From Pontiella sulfatireligans (lineage in GTDB: Bacteria; Verrucomicrobiota; Kiritimatiellia; Kiritimatiellales; Pontiellaceae), in NCBI RefSeq assembly GCF_900890705.1, contig NZ_CAAHFH010000001.1:744001-808000 (forward strand): DNA of 64,000 bases. The letters are read 5' to 3'. The translations under genes were made by a program, and so were the position numbers. Each line of letters opens with the position of its first letter. Position 1 is the first letter of the stretch. Below are positions 27,696-34,895 of this stretch, in pieces. The notes under the pieces are model-generated. The model saw nothing but the letters and a program-made list of their open reading frames with translations. It was not told the origin of the DNA and ran no database searches.

Positions 27696-30484
27696 TAAAG
27701 CATCTCCATTAATTCAATATCCAAAAACCGGAATAGTCCGCACGGAACGTCAACCGTGGCAGTGGCGGTGGCATTGTTTACTGAAACCCTGAGCTTATTC
27801 AGCACATCCGTTATTTTACGCGGCGTCACGGAGTTAAAGTGGATCGTCACGGTTTGATCCGATGGATTCAAATAGCCCCCATCAATGAGCGTCAGACGCA
27901 GGTGGGTCGGCGAGGTCTGAGCACAAACCCATGCCACATCACCCGAGACCGTTAGCGGCAGTTGATTTGCGGCGGATTGAATATCCGCTTCCACCTGTTT
28001 GTAATAGGTTTCCGCCGAATAGGTTTTCGTCCCATCCGCGGAATAATATTTTTTTCCGTCCGTGATATATTCCTTCATGATGTCGCGATAGAGCGGGTGA
28101 AGATGATCCACCAGCCTCCCGCGAGGGGGATTCAACTCGGCAAAGACGCCTTCCTGCGGCGGTGTAATCAAAACCATTCCATTTGAATACGACGGCAGGA
28201 AGTTCTGGCGCCGATCCAGGGTGCCCGCGGCATACTTTGAAAAGTCCCATTCCACTACCGGCGCACCCGGCCAGGAACCATTCATCCGGTTGAAGACCAT
28301 CGGTTCGCCTTTTTCAACGTATTCGTCCCAGAAGGTCGTCCACTTTACGCCGGTGCCATCATTCATATAATCCATGTCCGGCTCAATCATGCTGAGATGA
28401 ACCGGGCTGAAGCTGACGATTTCCTCGCGCTTGGGGATATACAGCGCCCCCTTGGCAACCAGCTCCCAATAGATGCTGAGGTATTCCTGATCCACCGGAT
28501 GGTTGTTCAAATATTGAGCCCCGCTGGATAGATGATAAACCAGCATTCTCAGGAAATGATTGGGCAGGCATTGCTTGGAAATTTGACGCAAGCGGTCAAA
28601 ACTCGGATTATCCGTGGCGCACCGGGTTCCCCAATGATCCACCGCTCCGCTGGCCCATAACCCGAGGCGGCCGGCAATACTCAGATCCATCGTCTTGTCC
28701 GAGGTCTCTTCCATCGACGGCACAGCAACCTCGGCAAACTCGCCAGACAATAATTTTTTCCACGCGGCCTGATAGACATTTCCCTGCCAGTAGATGTTTT
28801 TGTTGCGCAGAAAAAGGGTGGCATTTTTCCCCTTTGCATGGGTCGCCACCGGATCAAACAGGTTATCGACCAGATAGGTCAGATTCTCGCTATAATCGCT
28901 CATTTCCGGCCAGGTAATGACCGTCTTCTTCCCTTGAGCGCCATCGATCACCTTTTTCAGCGTTTCCGGATTGTAGAAATAGGGATCGTTTCCATGGCCG
29001 CCCCAAAACTGAATGCCCGGAGCGCCTTCATAGGCGGGAAGCAGCGTATCCAGCACCCCTTGCTGCGTGAGCGTGTATTCCTTTTTGCGGTGCTTTTTCT
29101 CCCTGTAATACTCGTTATCGATGTCCGTACGCCAATCCCGCAGCTCGGCATTGCACCTGGCTTGGTTCAGGAAAACCATATGATCGTATTTCTTCATCAA
29201 CGAATCAGCCAGCTTCTCGACCCCGCGCGTTCCTTCCGTCATGAAATAAACGGGGACCGGGTCTCGTTCGTAGCTCGGTTTTTTAAACGTCTCCAGCTGC
29301 TGCCGTGCGGCGGCTGTATTCGCAAGAATCGCCTCAATTTTACCGGGTGGAGTCAGGTTTTCGTAGTCGGCTTTCCAATTGGATTGGCGCGGATCGATAA
29401 GATGAATGCAACTGCCCCCGCTTTGTGCGCTGGCCAGGATAAATCGTCCTTCTGAATCTTTGCACATATCGTTGAAGGCATAGCGGCAGGTCAGCGCCTC
29501 TGTCTTATCGCCATCTAGATCGGCCGGTGCCAGCAGGATATTCGATCCGTAAAAAATGGCATATTGCGTTCCGCCCGAACCGTTCTTGAGCAGTTCAGTC
29601 TGGGGCAGCCGATAGCCCGCGCCGCATGCTGCATTCAGCTTACGCGTTTTCGAAATATCCAGCACCGTATTCTTGTCCGACGCGATATCGTAGCGGATCG
29701 CTCGGCCCTGATCGCGGTTTTTGGAACTGCCCATCAGAATTTCATCTGTCCCGTCCCCATCCGGATCGAGCGCCCGGAAATCCCCGACCACCATTCCGCA
29801 CTTACGGCTGAGAGATGGCAGATCCGCCAGCACATCGAACAGGTGGAGATATCCAGGCATCTGCATGTTGTTCATCACGCCATGCACCGCCAGTTTTTCG
29901 ACACCACCCACCTTCACCGGGCGCAGGAAATTGGCAATATGTGTTCCATTGGGCGGCAAATGGCCATGCATCGACCCATAGGCCTTTTCTTTGCCATACG
30001 TCGAAGATGCAATGGTCTTAACCAGCGTCCCTTCCGCGGTCAGATAATAAATGTTCAGGTCATACCCGCCGCAAACCACATAGGGTGTCCCCGGCGCGTC
30101 GTGCACAACACAAACCGCATACATCGGCGCATCATTCTGCCGGAACGACCACTGGACGACCCCGCGAAGATTCAGGCAGTACAGGGTTCCGTCGGCGTTG
30201 GCCACCAGGATTTCATCATTCCCGTCGCCGGTGATATCCGCACACCAGAGGTCATGCACCATGAACCCCGACAGCGGATTTTTCCAACGTCGTGTTCCAT
30301 CGTACTTAAAAGCGGCGATCGTGCCTTCATAACTCGCGCCAACGATCAAGGGGGAGTTCCTGGCCGTAGCTGCCCGCACCTTCATCATGGTGTATCCAGT
30401 ATCAAAACTCGAAATCGACTCTTTCCCAGATGCCGCAACAGCAAAGCAGAGCCAGAACAAACAAAAATGCATCCATTTAATCAT
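27695..30484 (-). CDS. Two-domain propeller exoenzyme, candidate lambda-carrageenase type
   Basis: A 929-residue exported protein (MIKWMHFCLFWLCFAVAASG). The first 350-400 residues are a beta-propeller with FG-GAP/VCBS-like blades: ADITGDGNDEILVANADGTL, DGDGTDEILMGS, PADLDGDKTEALTC. The rest, about 530 residues, is a separate domain with GAPGIQFWGGHGNDPYFYNP and many aromatic residues, typical of a glycan-active fold. I do not recognise a family for certain. GH150 lambda-carrageenase is described as about 940 residues with an N-terminal propeller and a unique C-terminal module, the same plan. The coupled secreted GH2 galactosidase and nearby sulfatases fit a sulfated galactan. This is inference from architecture and context, not from recognised catalytic residues. 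Confidence 0.7.
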   Translation of the reverse strand: MIKWMHFCLFWLCFAVAASGKESISSFDTGYTMMKVRAATARNSPLIVGASYEGTIAAFKYDGTRRWKNPLSGFMVHDLWCADITGDGNDEILVANADGTLYCLNLRGVVQWSFRQNDAPMYAVCVVHDAPGTPYVVCGGYDLNIYYLTAEGTLVKTIASSTYGKEKAYGSMHGHLPPNGTHIANFLRPVKVGGVEKLAVHGVMNNMQMPGYLHLFDVLADLPSLSRKCGMVVGDFRALDPDGDGTDEILMGSSKNRDQGRAIRYDIASDKNTVLDISKTRKLNAACGAGYRLPQTELLKNGSGGTQYAIFYGSNILLAPADLDGDKTEALTCRYAFNDMCKDSEGRFILASAQSGGSCIHLIDPRQSNWKADYENLTPPGKIEAILANTAAARQQLETFKKPSYERDPVPVYFMTEGTRGVEKLADSLMKKYDHMVFLNQARCNAELRDWRTDIDNEYYREKKHRKKEYTLTQQGVLDTLLPAYEGAPGIQFWGGHGNDPYFYNPETLKKVIDGAQGKKTVITWPEMSDYSENLTYLVDNLFDPVATHAKGKNATLFLRNKNIYWQGNVYQAAWKKLLSGEFAEVAVPSMEETSDKTMDLSIAGRLGLWASGAVDHWGTRCATDNPSFDRLRQISKQCLPNHFLRMLVYHLSSGAQYLNNHPVDQEYLSIYWELVAKGALYIPKREEIVSFSPVHLSMIEPDMDYMNDGTGVKWTTFWDEYVEKGEPMVFNRMNGSWPGAPVVEWDFSKYAAGTLDRRQNFLPSYSNGMVLITPPQEGVFAELNPPRGRLVDHLHPLYRDIMKEYITDGKKYYSADGTKTYSAETYYKQVEADIQSAANQLPLTVSGDVAWVCAQTSPTHLRLTLIDGGYLNPSDQTVTIHFNSVTPRKITDVLNKLRVSVNNATATATVDVPCGLFRFLDIELMEML

Positions 30485-30504
30485 ATTATTGCTTCGCTTT
30501 ACGT

Positions 30505-30642
30505 TTAAGGCGCGCTAACGCGCAATTGGGAAAAAAGCTGGTTTGGGTCCGTGCTAATCAACACCTTGTCGACAAGCAGAGTGTCATTGCCGAAAACGAC
30601 TGCGCCGCACAGAACCATTATAAAAAATACTGTTTTATTCAT
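30505..30642 (-). pseudogene. 45-codon signal-peptide minigene leading the GH2 operon
   Basis: The ATG at 30642 follows GGAGGGGAAAACAG, a strong ribosome site. The product is MNKTVFFIMVLCGAVVFGND, a good signal peptide, followed by a short tail ending DPNQLFSQLRVSAP. That ending resembles the last residues of Verrucomicrobia-type exoprotein C-terminal domains (...PxxFFRLxV). It therefore looks like an exoprotein with its whole middle deleted, as at 9612-9767 and 54390-54626. Its stop is 20 nt before the start of the propeller protein, so it may serve as a translated leader. A short stem (30660-30679, GCCTCA...TGAGGC) lies just upstream of the ribosome site. Confidence 0.45.
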
Positions 30643-30792
30643 CTGTTTTCCCCTCCGAAGCCTCACGCACCACTGAGGCCTCGAAAAGACTGAGTTCTAC
30701 ATTCTCTTATGAGTTCAAAGCCAAACGGAACTTTGGGATGAAAAAATTAAAAAATAAACGGCGGCGAGAAAATGTCGCAACAGGGAACGCGG

Positions 30793-32817
30793 CTAGCGAT
30801 CCACTTCAATGATCGCCACATCCACATCGGACTGGATGTGTTTTTTGAGAGAAGAGACCAGCCGTGATCCGCGGGGCACAACGACTTTGGACAACCGCGG
30901 CGTATAAACGGTTCGATCCACCACCAGATTTGGACACTCGCTGAAATCGAAACTCGTTAGCGAGGGATGACTCAGTTCTGCCAACAGCACCTTGCCAGTC
31001 GTCGTAATTTTCAAGTCGCGAATCGGGATAAATCGCAACAGGTTGTGCCCTGACTGAACCTTCTTGGGTAAGAAATGGAGCGCCTCCTGATCGCAGTGAA
31101 TGTGCACCGCATTGGACCGTTTCTCCACCGTCATCGAAAAGTGATCGTTTCCACCGTTGTAAAACGCCAGTAGCGCTTCCACCTCGCTGGCCCGGCCCGA
31201 CTGCGGCTTCGAACGAGCACAGTAATACGCATACAACTGTTCCATGGGGCCGGCCAATTTTCGGTGCATCGGTTCCGCCGCATGCAACACCGCGATCATC
31301 TGCTCCGACGTGGGCCGGGACTCCGGCCCGAACTCATAGTCGGGAAAGGCATTCGCGAGCTTCAAAGAGGCCTCATGAAAATAGTCGGTCTCCTTGATCA
31401 CCTCTTTAAAATTCAACATCAGGAAATTGAGCTTGAAACGCTCCTTACGGGCGGGGGCGCATTCCGGGTCGAGCTGAAGAGCCACCTCGAGCATCTGGCT
31501 GGCCTGGGCAACCGTCGGAACCGGGCGCGAGAACATACTGGATCGGATCAGCTTACTGACCGCCACCGTTAACTCCTCGGCTAGCTCTCGCCTGACGATC
31601 TCTGACTTTTCGGAGAAGGCCTTGTAATCTTCGGAAAGCACCGTCACCTCAGTGCGCAGCGCCTGAGCGTGCTTGCGTTCCTCCTCGGCGACCAACCGTT
31701 GCTGGCCCAATCGCTGGATAAACAGAACCGACAACACCGTCAGCAACAAAAAGGCGGCCAGGGTAATCGACGATGAAACCTTGTTGCGCCCGATGAACAG
31801 AGCGGCTTCTTTAAAAAAACCGGAGTCTTCTGCATCGGTTGAAAAGCCCCCAAGATAACTACGAATTTCCTGTTGAATCTGCAGAACAGATGCATACCGT
31901 GCATTCGGATCGCGCCGGGTGGCTTTCAGAACCACGGCATCTAAGCTCTCGGGAATCCGGCGCTCCGGGAACCGCGTGCACAACGACTCCACACCGCGAC
32001 ACACGGTCCCATCAAAGACCTCGTCAACCGTGCCCTGGAAGGGCGGTTCCCCGCACAAAATCGTGTGCAGAACGCACCCCAGCGCATAAATATCCGTCCG
32101 CTCATTCTTGGCCAGATCCTGCTGAATCTGCTCGGGAGCCATATACCCCAGCGTGCCTTGTACGCGGCCGAAAAGGGTTCCATTTTCCTCAAACCGCGCG
32201 GACAGCGAATCCAGATTTGCTTCCGGATCGCCGCACGTCAGACAACGGCCCAGTCCCCAGTCGCAAACCACCACCTCGCCAAACTGATCGCACTGAATAT
32301 TTTCCGGCTTCAAATCGAGATGCACCACACCGACAGAATGGGCATACGCCATAGCGTCGCAGACCTTGAGAAAAATATCGAGCAGCGAGGAGCGCGACAG
32401 GACCTCCCCGCTTTGCAGCAGGTTGGCAAGGTTTGATTCCCCCTTCAGCGTCATCGAAAAAAACGGTCGCCCGGACGCCTCTGTATCCGCATCGTAAACT
32501 TTGATGATATTCGGATGGCTCATCGACCCGATCAGCTGCGCTTCGTGCACAAACAGCTCATAATACTGCAGTCCCCGGTCCTCCCGCAGTTTGGCAAGCG
32601 CAACCCAGCGCTTCATCTTGCAGTCATAGGCCCGAAAAACCTCTTTCAGCCCGCCACGCCCCAGCAGCTCCTGCTGCTCATAGCGCACGGCGCATTTTTC
32701 CCACGCCAGGAACGAGGGGCAAATCAATTCCAAAACTTCGTCATCGCGCCGCGCCGCTTGATCAAACATCTGCGAAAGGCGCGGGTCCGGTTTATACTGT
32801 TTGTATTTCTCGCTCAT
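30793..32817 (-). CDS. Membrane Ser/Thr protein kinase coupled to ECF sigma factor
   Basis: A 674-residue kinase. The Gly loop LLGRGGLKEVF (51-61), Lys in VALAKL (about 76), catalytic loop HLDLKPEN (166-173, HLD instead of HRD), metal-binding DWG (186-188, instead of DFG) and APE (227-229) are all present, so it is probably active. One membrane span lies at about 349-368. A coiled-coil-like stretch and about 280 residues ending in irregular leucine-rich repeats follow outside. The start overlaps the sigma factor stop by ATGA (32814-32817), so sensor and sigma factor are made together. Likely role: sense a glycan or envelope cue and control the sigma factor by phosphorylation. The downstream operon at 30642-14423 is the closest candidate target. 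Confidence 0.92.
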   Translation of the reverse strand: MSEKYKQYKPDPRLSQMFDQAARRDDEVLELICPSFLAWEKCAVRYEQQELLGRGGLKEVFRAYDCKMKRWVALAKLREDRGLQYYELFVHEAQLIGSMSHPNIIKVYDADTEASGRPFFSMTLKGESNLANLLQSGEVLSRSSLLDIFLKVCDAMAYAHSVGVVHLDLKPENIQCDQFGEVVVCDWGLGRCLTCGDPEANLDSLSARFEENGTLFGRVQGTLGYMAPEQIQQDLAKNERTDIYALGCVLHTILCGEPPFQGTVDEVFDGTVCRGVESLCTRFPERRIPESLDAVVLKATRRDPNARYASVLQIQQEIRSYLGGFSTDAEDSGFFKEAALFIGRNKVSSSITLAAFLLLTVLSVLFIQRLGQQRLVAEEERKHAQALRTEVTVLSEDYKAFSEKSEIVRRELAEELTVAVSKLIRSSMFSRPVPTVAQASQMLEVALQLDPECAPARKERFKLNFLMLNFKEVIKETDYFHEASLKLANAFPDYEFGPESRPTSEQMIAVLHAAEPMHRKLAGPMEQLYAYYCARSKPQSGRASEVEALLAFYNGGNDHFSMTVEKRSNAVHIHCDQEALHFLPKKVQSGHNLLRFIPIRDLKITTTGKVLLAELSHPSLTSFDFSECPNLVVDRTVYTPRLSKVVVPRGSRLVSSLKKHIQSDVDVAIIEVDR

Positions 32818-33407
32818 GGTTCTAAATGAGCTGTCAGCTCCAAAATCTCCAGATAGATCAGCCGTTTTGCCTTTTTCTTCAGCGAATAAACAGACGCCAG
32901 AGTGAGGCCGGTTTTTTCTGCGATCTCCGCGGCGCAGAGCCCTTCGAGCGCCAGTTCAAACACCTCCACGGCCTGGCTGCGGGATTGACTCCGCACCCGC
33001 GCCATCGCCTCCGTGGCAATGTAGGTGCTCCATTCCTTTTCAATAAATGCATCGATCTCCGGCGACTGACTGCCCGAGCCAAATCCACCCTCAACCTCCA
33101 GCCGGTCAATTCGCCTCTGCTCGGAGGCGTTCTTTTGATACTGGGAGACTGCGGTATTGCGAATGATCGTAATCAGCCACGTTCGGAAGCTTCCTCTGGA
33201 TTTATCATACCGCTTCAGACTGTTCAGCACGCGAACCAAAACCTGCTGGGTAAGATCATCAATATCCGACGGATTGGCATTCAGGCCGTGCAGCACATAA
33301 TAAATGAAGCGCTTGTAATGTTCCACCAAGCGCTCCCACGCCTCGTCGTCGCCGAGGTCCAGGGCGCGATGCAACAAGGTGTAACTGGTATTGTGTCCAC
33401 TCTCCAT
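32814..33407 (-). CDS. ECF-type RNA polymerase sigma factor
   Basis: A 197-residue sigma factor. Region 2 includes FIYYVLHGLNANPSDIDDL and DLTQQVLVRVLNSL with SFRTWLITIIRNT (residues about 34-86). Region 4 includes GLCAAEIAEKTGLTLASVYS with the helix-turn-helix at about 158-180. No anti-sigma gene is nearby; the overlapping kinase is the probable partner, as in ECF groups linked to Ser/Thr kinases in PVC bacteria. The start lies 17 nt after the stop of a truncated beta-helix gene, an arrangement repeated at the other sigma factor in this window. It has family-level similarity to the product of 1575-2174. Confidence 0.92.
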   Translation of the reverse strand: MESGHNTSYTLLHRALDLGDDEAWERLVEHYKRFIYYVLHGLNANPSDIDDLTQQVLVRVLNSLKRYDKSRGSFRTWLITIIRNTAVSQYQKNASEQRRIDRLEVEGGFGSGSQSPEIDAFIEKEWSTYIATEAMARVRSQSRSQAVEVFELALEGLCAAEIAEKTGLTLASVYSLKKKAKRLIYLEILELTAHLEP

Positions 33408-33424
33408 AAGCTATGCATCCTAGC

Positions 33425-33829
33425 TTAGCTACATCCGTCTAAATCAAAACTAATTTCGTTATAATTGCTGCGGCCTGAATGAATGTACCCCGTTCGTTCG
33501 TCATCATTCCCGGCGGGAACCAGGATCGCCCCCGCATCAACCTCCAGATGAACATTGCTCTTCATCCTGACGCCATCAAAATAGAACGTACCCGAAGGAA
33601 TGTGCACCACTCCGCCATTGGCGTTTGTGGTCATATCGTCGATCGCGGCCTGAATCGCAACCGAATCATCATTGGTGTCGGAACCGTTCGCGCCGTAATC
33701 CGTCGCCAGATCGACCGTTTGATCCACCAGGTGAATGGTTTCCGTGTAAAAATCACTCTCCGCCGGTTCTACAGCAAAACTTGATATCCGCAGTCCCATG
33801 ATCAATGCGGTTAGAAAAATCCATTTCAT
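33425..33829 (-). pseudogene. N-terminal fragment of a beta-helix glycanase (GH28/pectate-lyase-3 type)
   Basis: A 134-codon ORF with signal peptide MKWIFLTALIMGLRISSFA, then the entry of a right-handed beta-helix: AIQAAIDDM, GGVVHIPSGTFYFDGVRMKS, NVHLEVDAGAILVP. This matches the first 100 residues of the intact beta-helix protein at 49097-50434 (IPKGTYQFFGVAMKSNVHIL). It stops at FDLDGCS, where the helix should continue for 300 residues or more. The remnant is too short to form an active site. Its promoter may now drive the sigma factor and kinase located directly downstream. Confidence 0.75.
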
Positions 33830-33992
33830 ATCGACGTGCCCCTTTTTATGCCTCGACTGCCACGATACGGCTATTTTCGTATAGAAATAGAAAAAAGCCC
33901 CTGCGTTAATTAGTTACTCCGCCTGCCCGACAAAACTGCCCGCCTAAATATGAAAAAAACGCCCATCGCCCCCACAGTCCGCACACGGCTCC

Positions 33993-34034
33993 ATTAAATA
34001 AAAAGGCCCGAAGCTACTGTGGCAGCTCCGGCCC
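33993..34034 (-). terminator. Intrinsic terminator
   Basis: On the minus strand GGGCCGGAGCT and AGCTTCGGGCC (34034-34005) form a GC-rich stem with a short loop, followed at once by TTTTTATTTA (34004-33995). It would end transcription coming from the DUF1016 remnant and helicase island and shield the sigma-kinase operon. Confidence 0.8.
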
Positions 34035-34079
34035 ACTCGTTTCTAAAATGGCTCATGGACACCAATATTTCCATACCTT

Positions 34080-34260
34080 GGAACCCGTACCGACTGGTGA
34101 TTGAGCGCAAATCGCAATCAATCTCCGCCTGCTCCTCCAACCATCTTGTCCCGCCATAGCCTCCGGCGACGGCGGATGGAAAACATCATTTTCTAAAATT
34201 CATCGGCTGATCCGTTTCCTTTTTTACTCGATTACTAGATTACGGGACTGACCCTTTCGA
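34080..34260 (-). repeat. Dispersed ~180-nt repeat, copy B, cutting a DUF1016 gene
   Basis: Nearly identical to copy A at 14241-14422, from TCGAAAGGGTCAGTCC at 34260 to GGTACGGGTTCC at 34080 in minus-strand sense. It interrupts the DUF1016 gene and provides its premature stop (TAA, 34224-34226). Stop codons occur early in the unit in all frames (TAATCTAGTAATCGAGTAA). Confidence 0.82.
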
Positions 34261-34655
34261 GGCTCCTGGATCGTGGAATAATCAGCCCCATCCATTTTGA
34301 CAACAGACGGTTGGGGAATTACGTCGCAAACCTCATCGGTCAATTCGCCAACAGACTGTTGGCAAATTTCATCCGCACGGTAAAAACGATAAAAAGCCCG
34401 ACAATAACGCAGGTTTTGCGGGGAAAAACCGGTCATGTCGGGAAAAGCTTTCTTCAGATCCCGACTGAAAGAATCAATAAAGGCGCTGCCCCATTTGGCC
34501 GTGAGCTCACGCTCCACAATCTGAGCCCCCAGATCATGGTAGAGCCGGATCAGTTCGCTATTGGCCGAAATCGCCGCCCGGACTCGGCTGGCGACAATCC
34601 GGCTCTTAATTTCCGTCAGCCAGTTCTGATATTCAGATGTTAAATAAAAATCCAT
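34224..34655 (-). pseudogene. DUF1016 (YhcG-like) nuclease, N-terminal half only
   Basis: The first 130 or so residues match the DUF1016 N-terminal domain: LIRLYHDLGAQIVERELTAK, WGSAFIDSFSRDLKKAFPDM and FSPQNLRYCRAFYRFY. Intact proteins are about 340-380 residues and carry a C-terminal PD-(D/E)XK nuclease domain, which is absent. The reading frame runs into repeat copy B at 34260 and ends with repeat-encoded RKGQSRNLVIE. DUF1016 genes often lie near restriction-modification and helicase genes, which fits the neighbour upstream. The remaining half may fold but should have no nuclease activity. Confidence 0.85.
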
Positions 34656-34684
34656 CCTGTTTCCTCAGCTTCTCGGGGGCGATC

Positions 34685-34892
34685 ACCGTGGCAGGTGCTC
34701 CGCCTGCTCTTCCAAATATTTGAACTTCCATCTTAATCGTTTTCTGAAATTTATAGGCTGACCCATTTCCCGCCATAGCCTCCGGCGACGGCGGATGGAA
34801 AACATCATTTTCTAAAATTCATCGGCTGATCCGTTTCCTTTTTTACTCGATTACTAGATTACGGGACTGGCACCTTTCGATGACCCTTTCGA
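34685..34892 (-). repeat. Dispersed ~180-nt repeat, copy C with degenerate half
   Basis: Positions 34769-34880 match copies A and B closely (ATTTTAGAAAATGATG, GCCGTCGCCGGAGGCTATGG). Positions 34685-34768 are a degraded variant of the same unit (GGGTCAGCCTATAAATTTCA for GGATCAGCCGATGAATTTTA). The leading GTCGAAAGGGTCA motif lies 4 nt after the helicase stop and is partly duplicated. Copies B and C thus bracket the DUF1016 remnant. Confidence 0.75.
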
Positions 34893-34895
34893 CGA

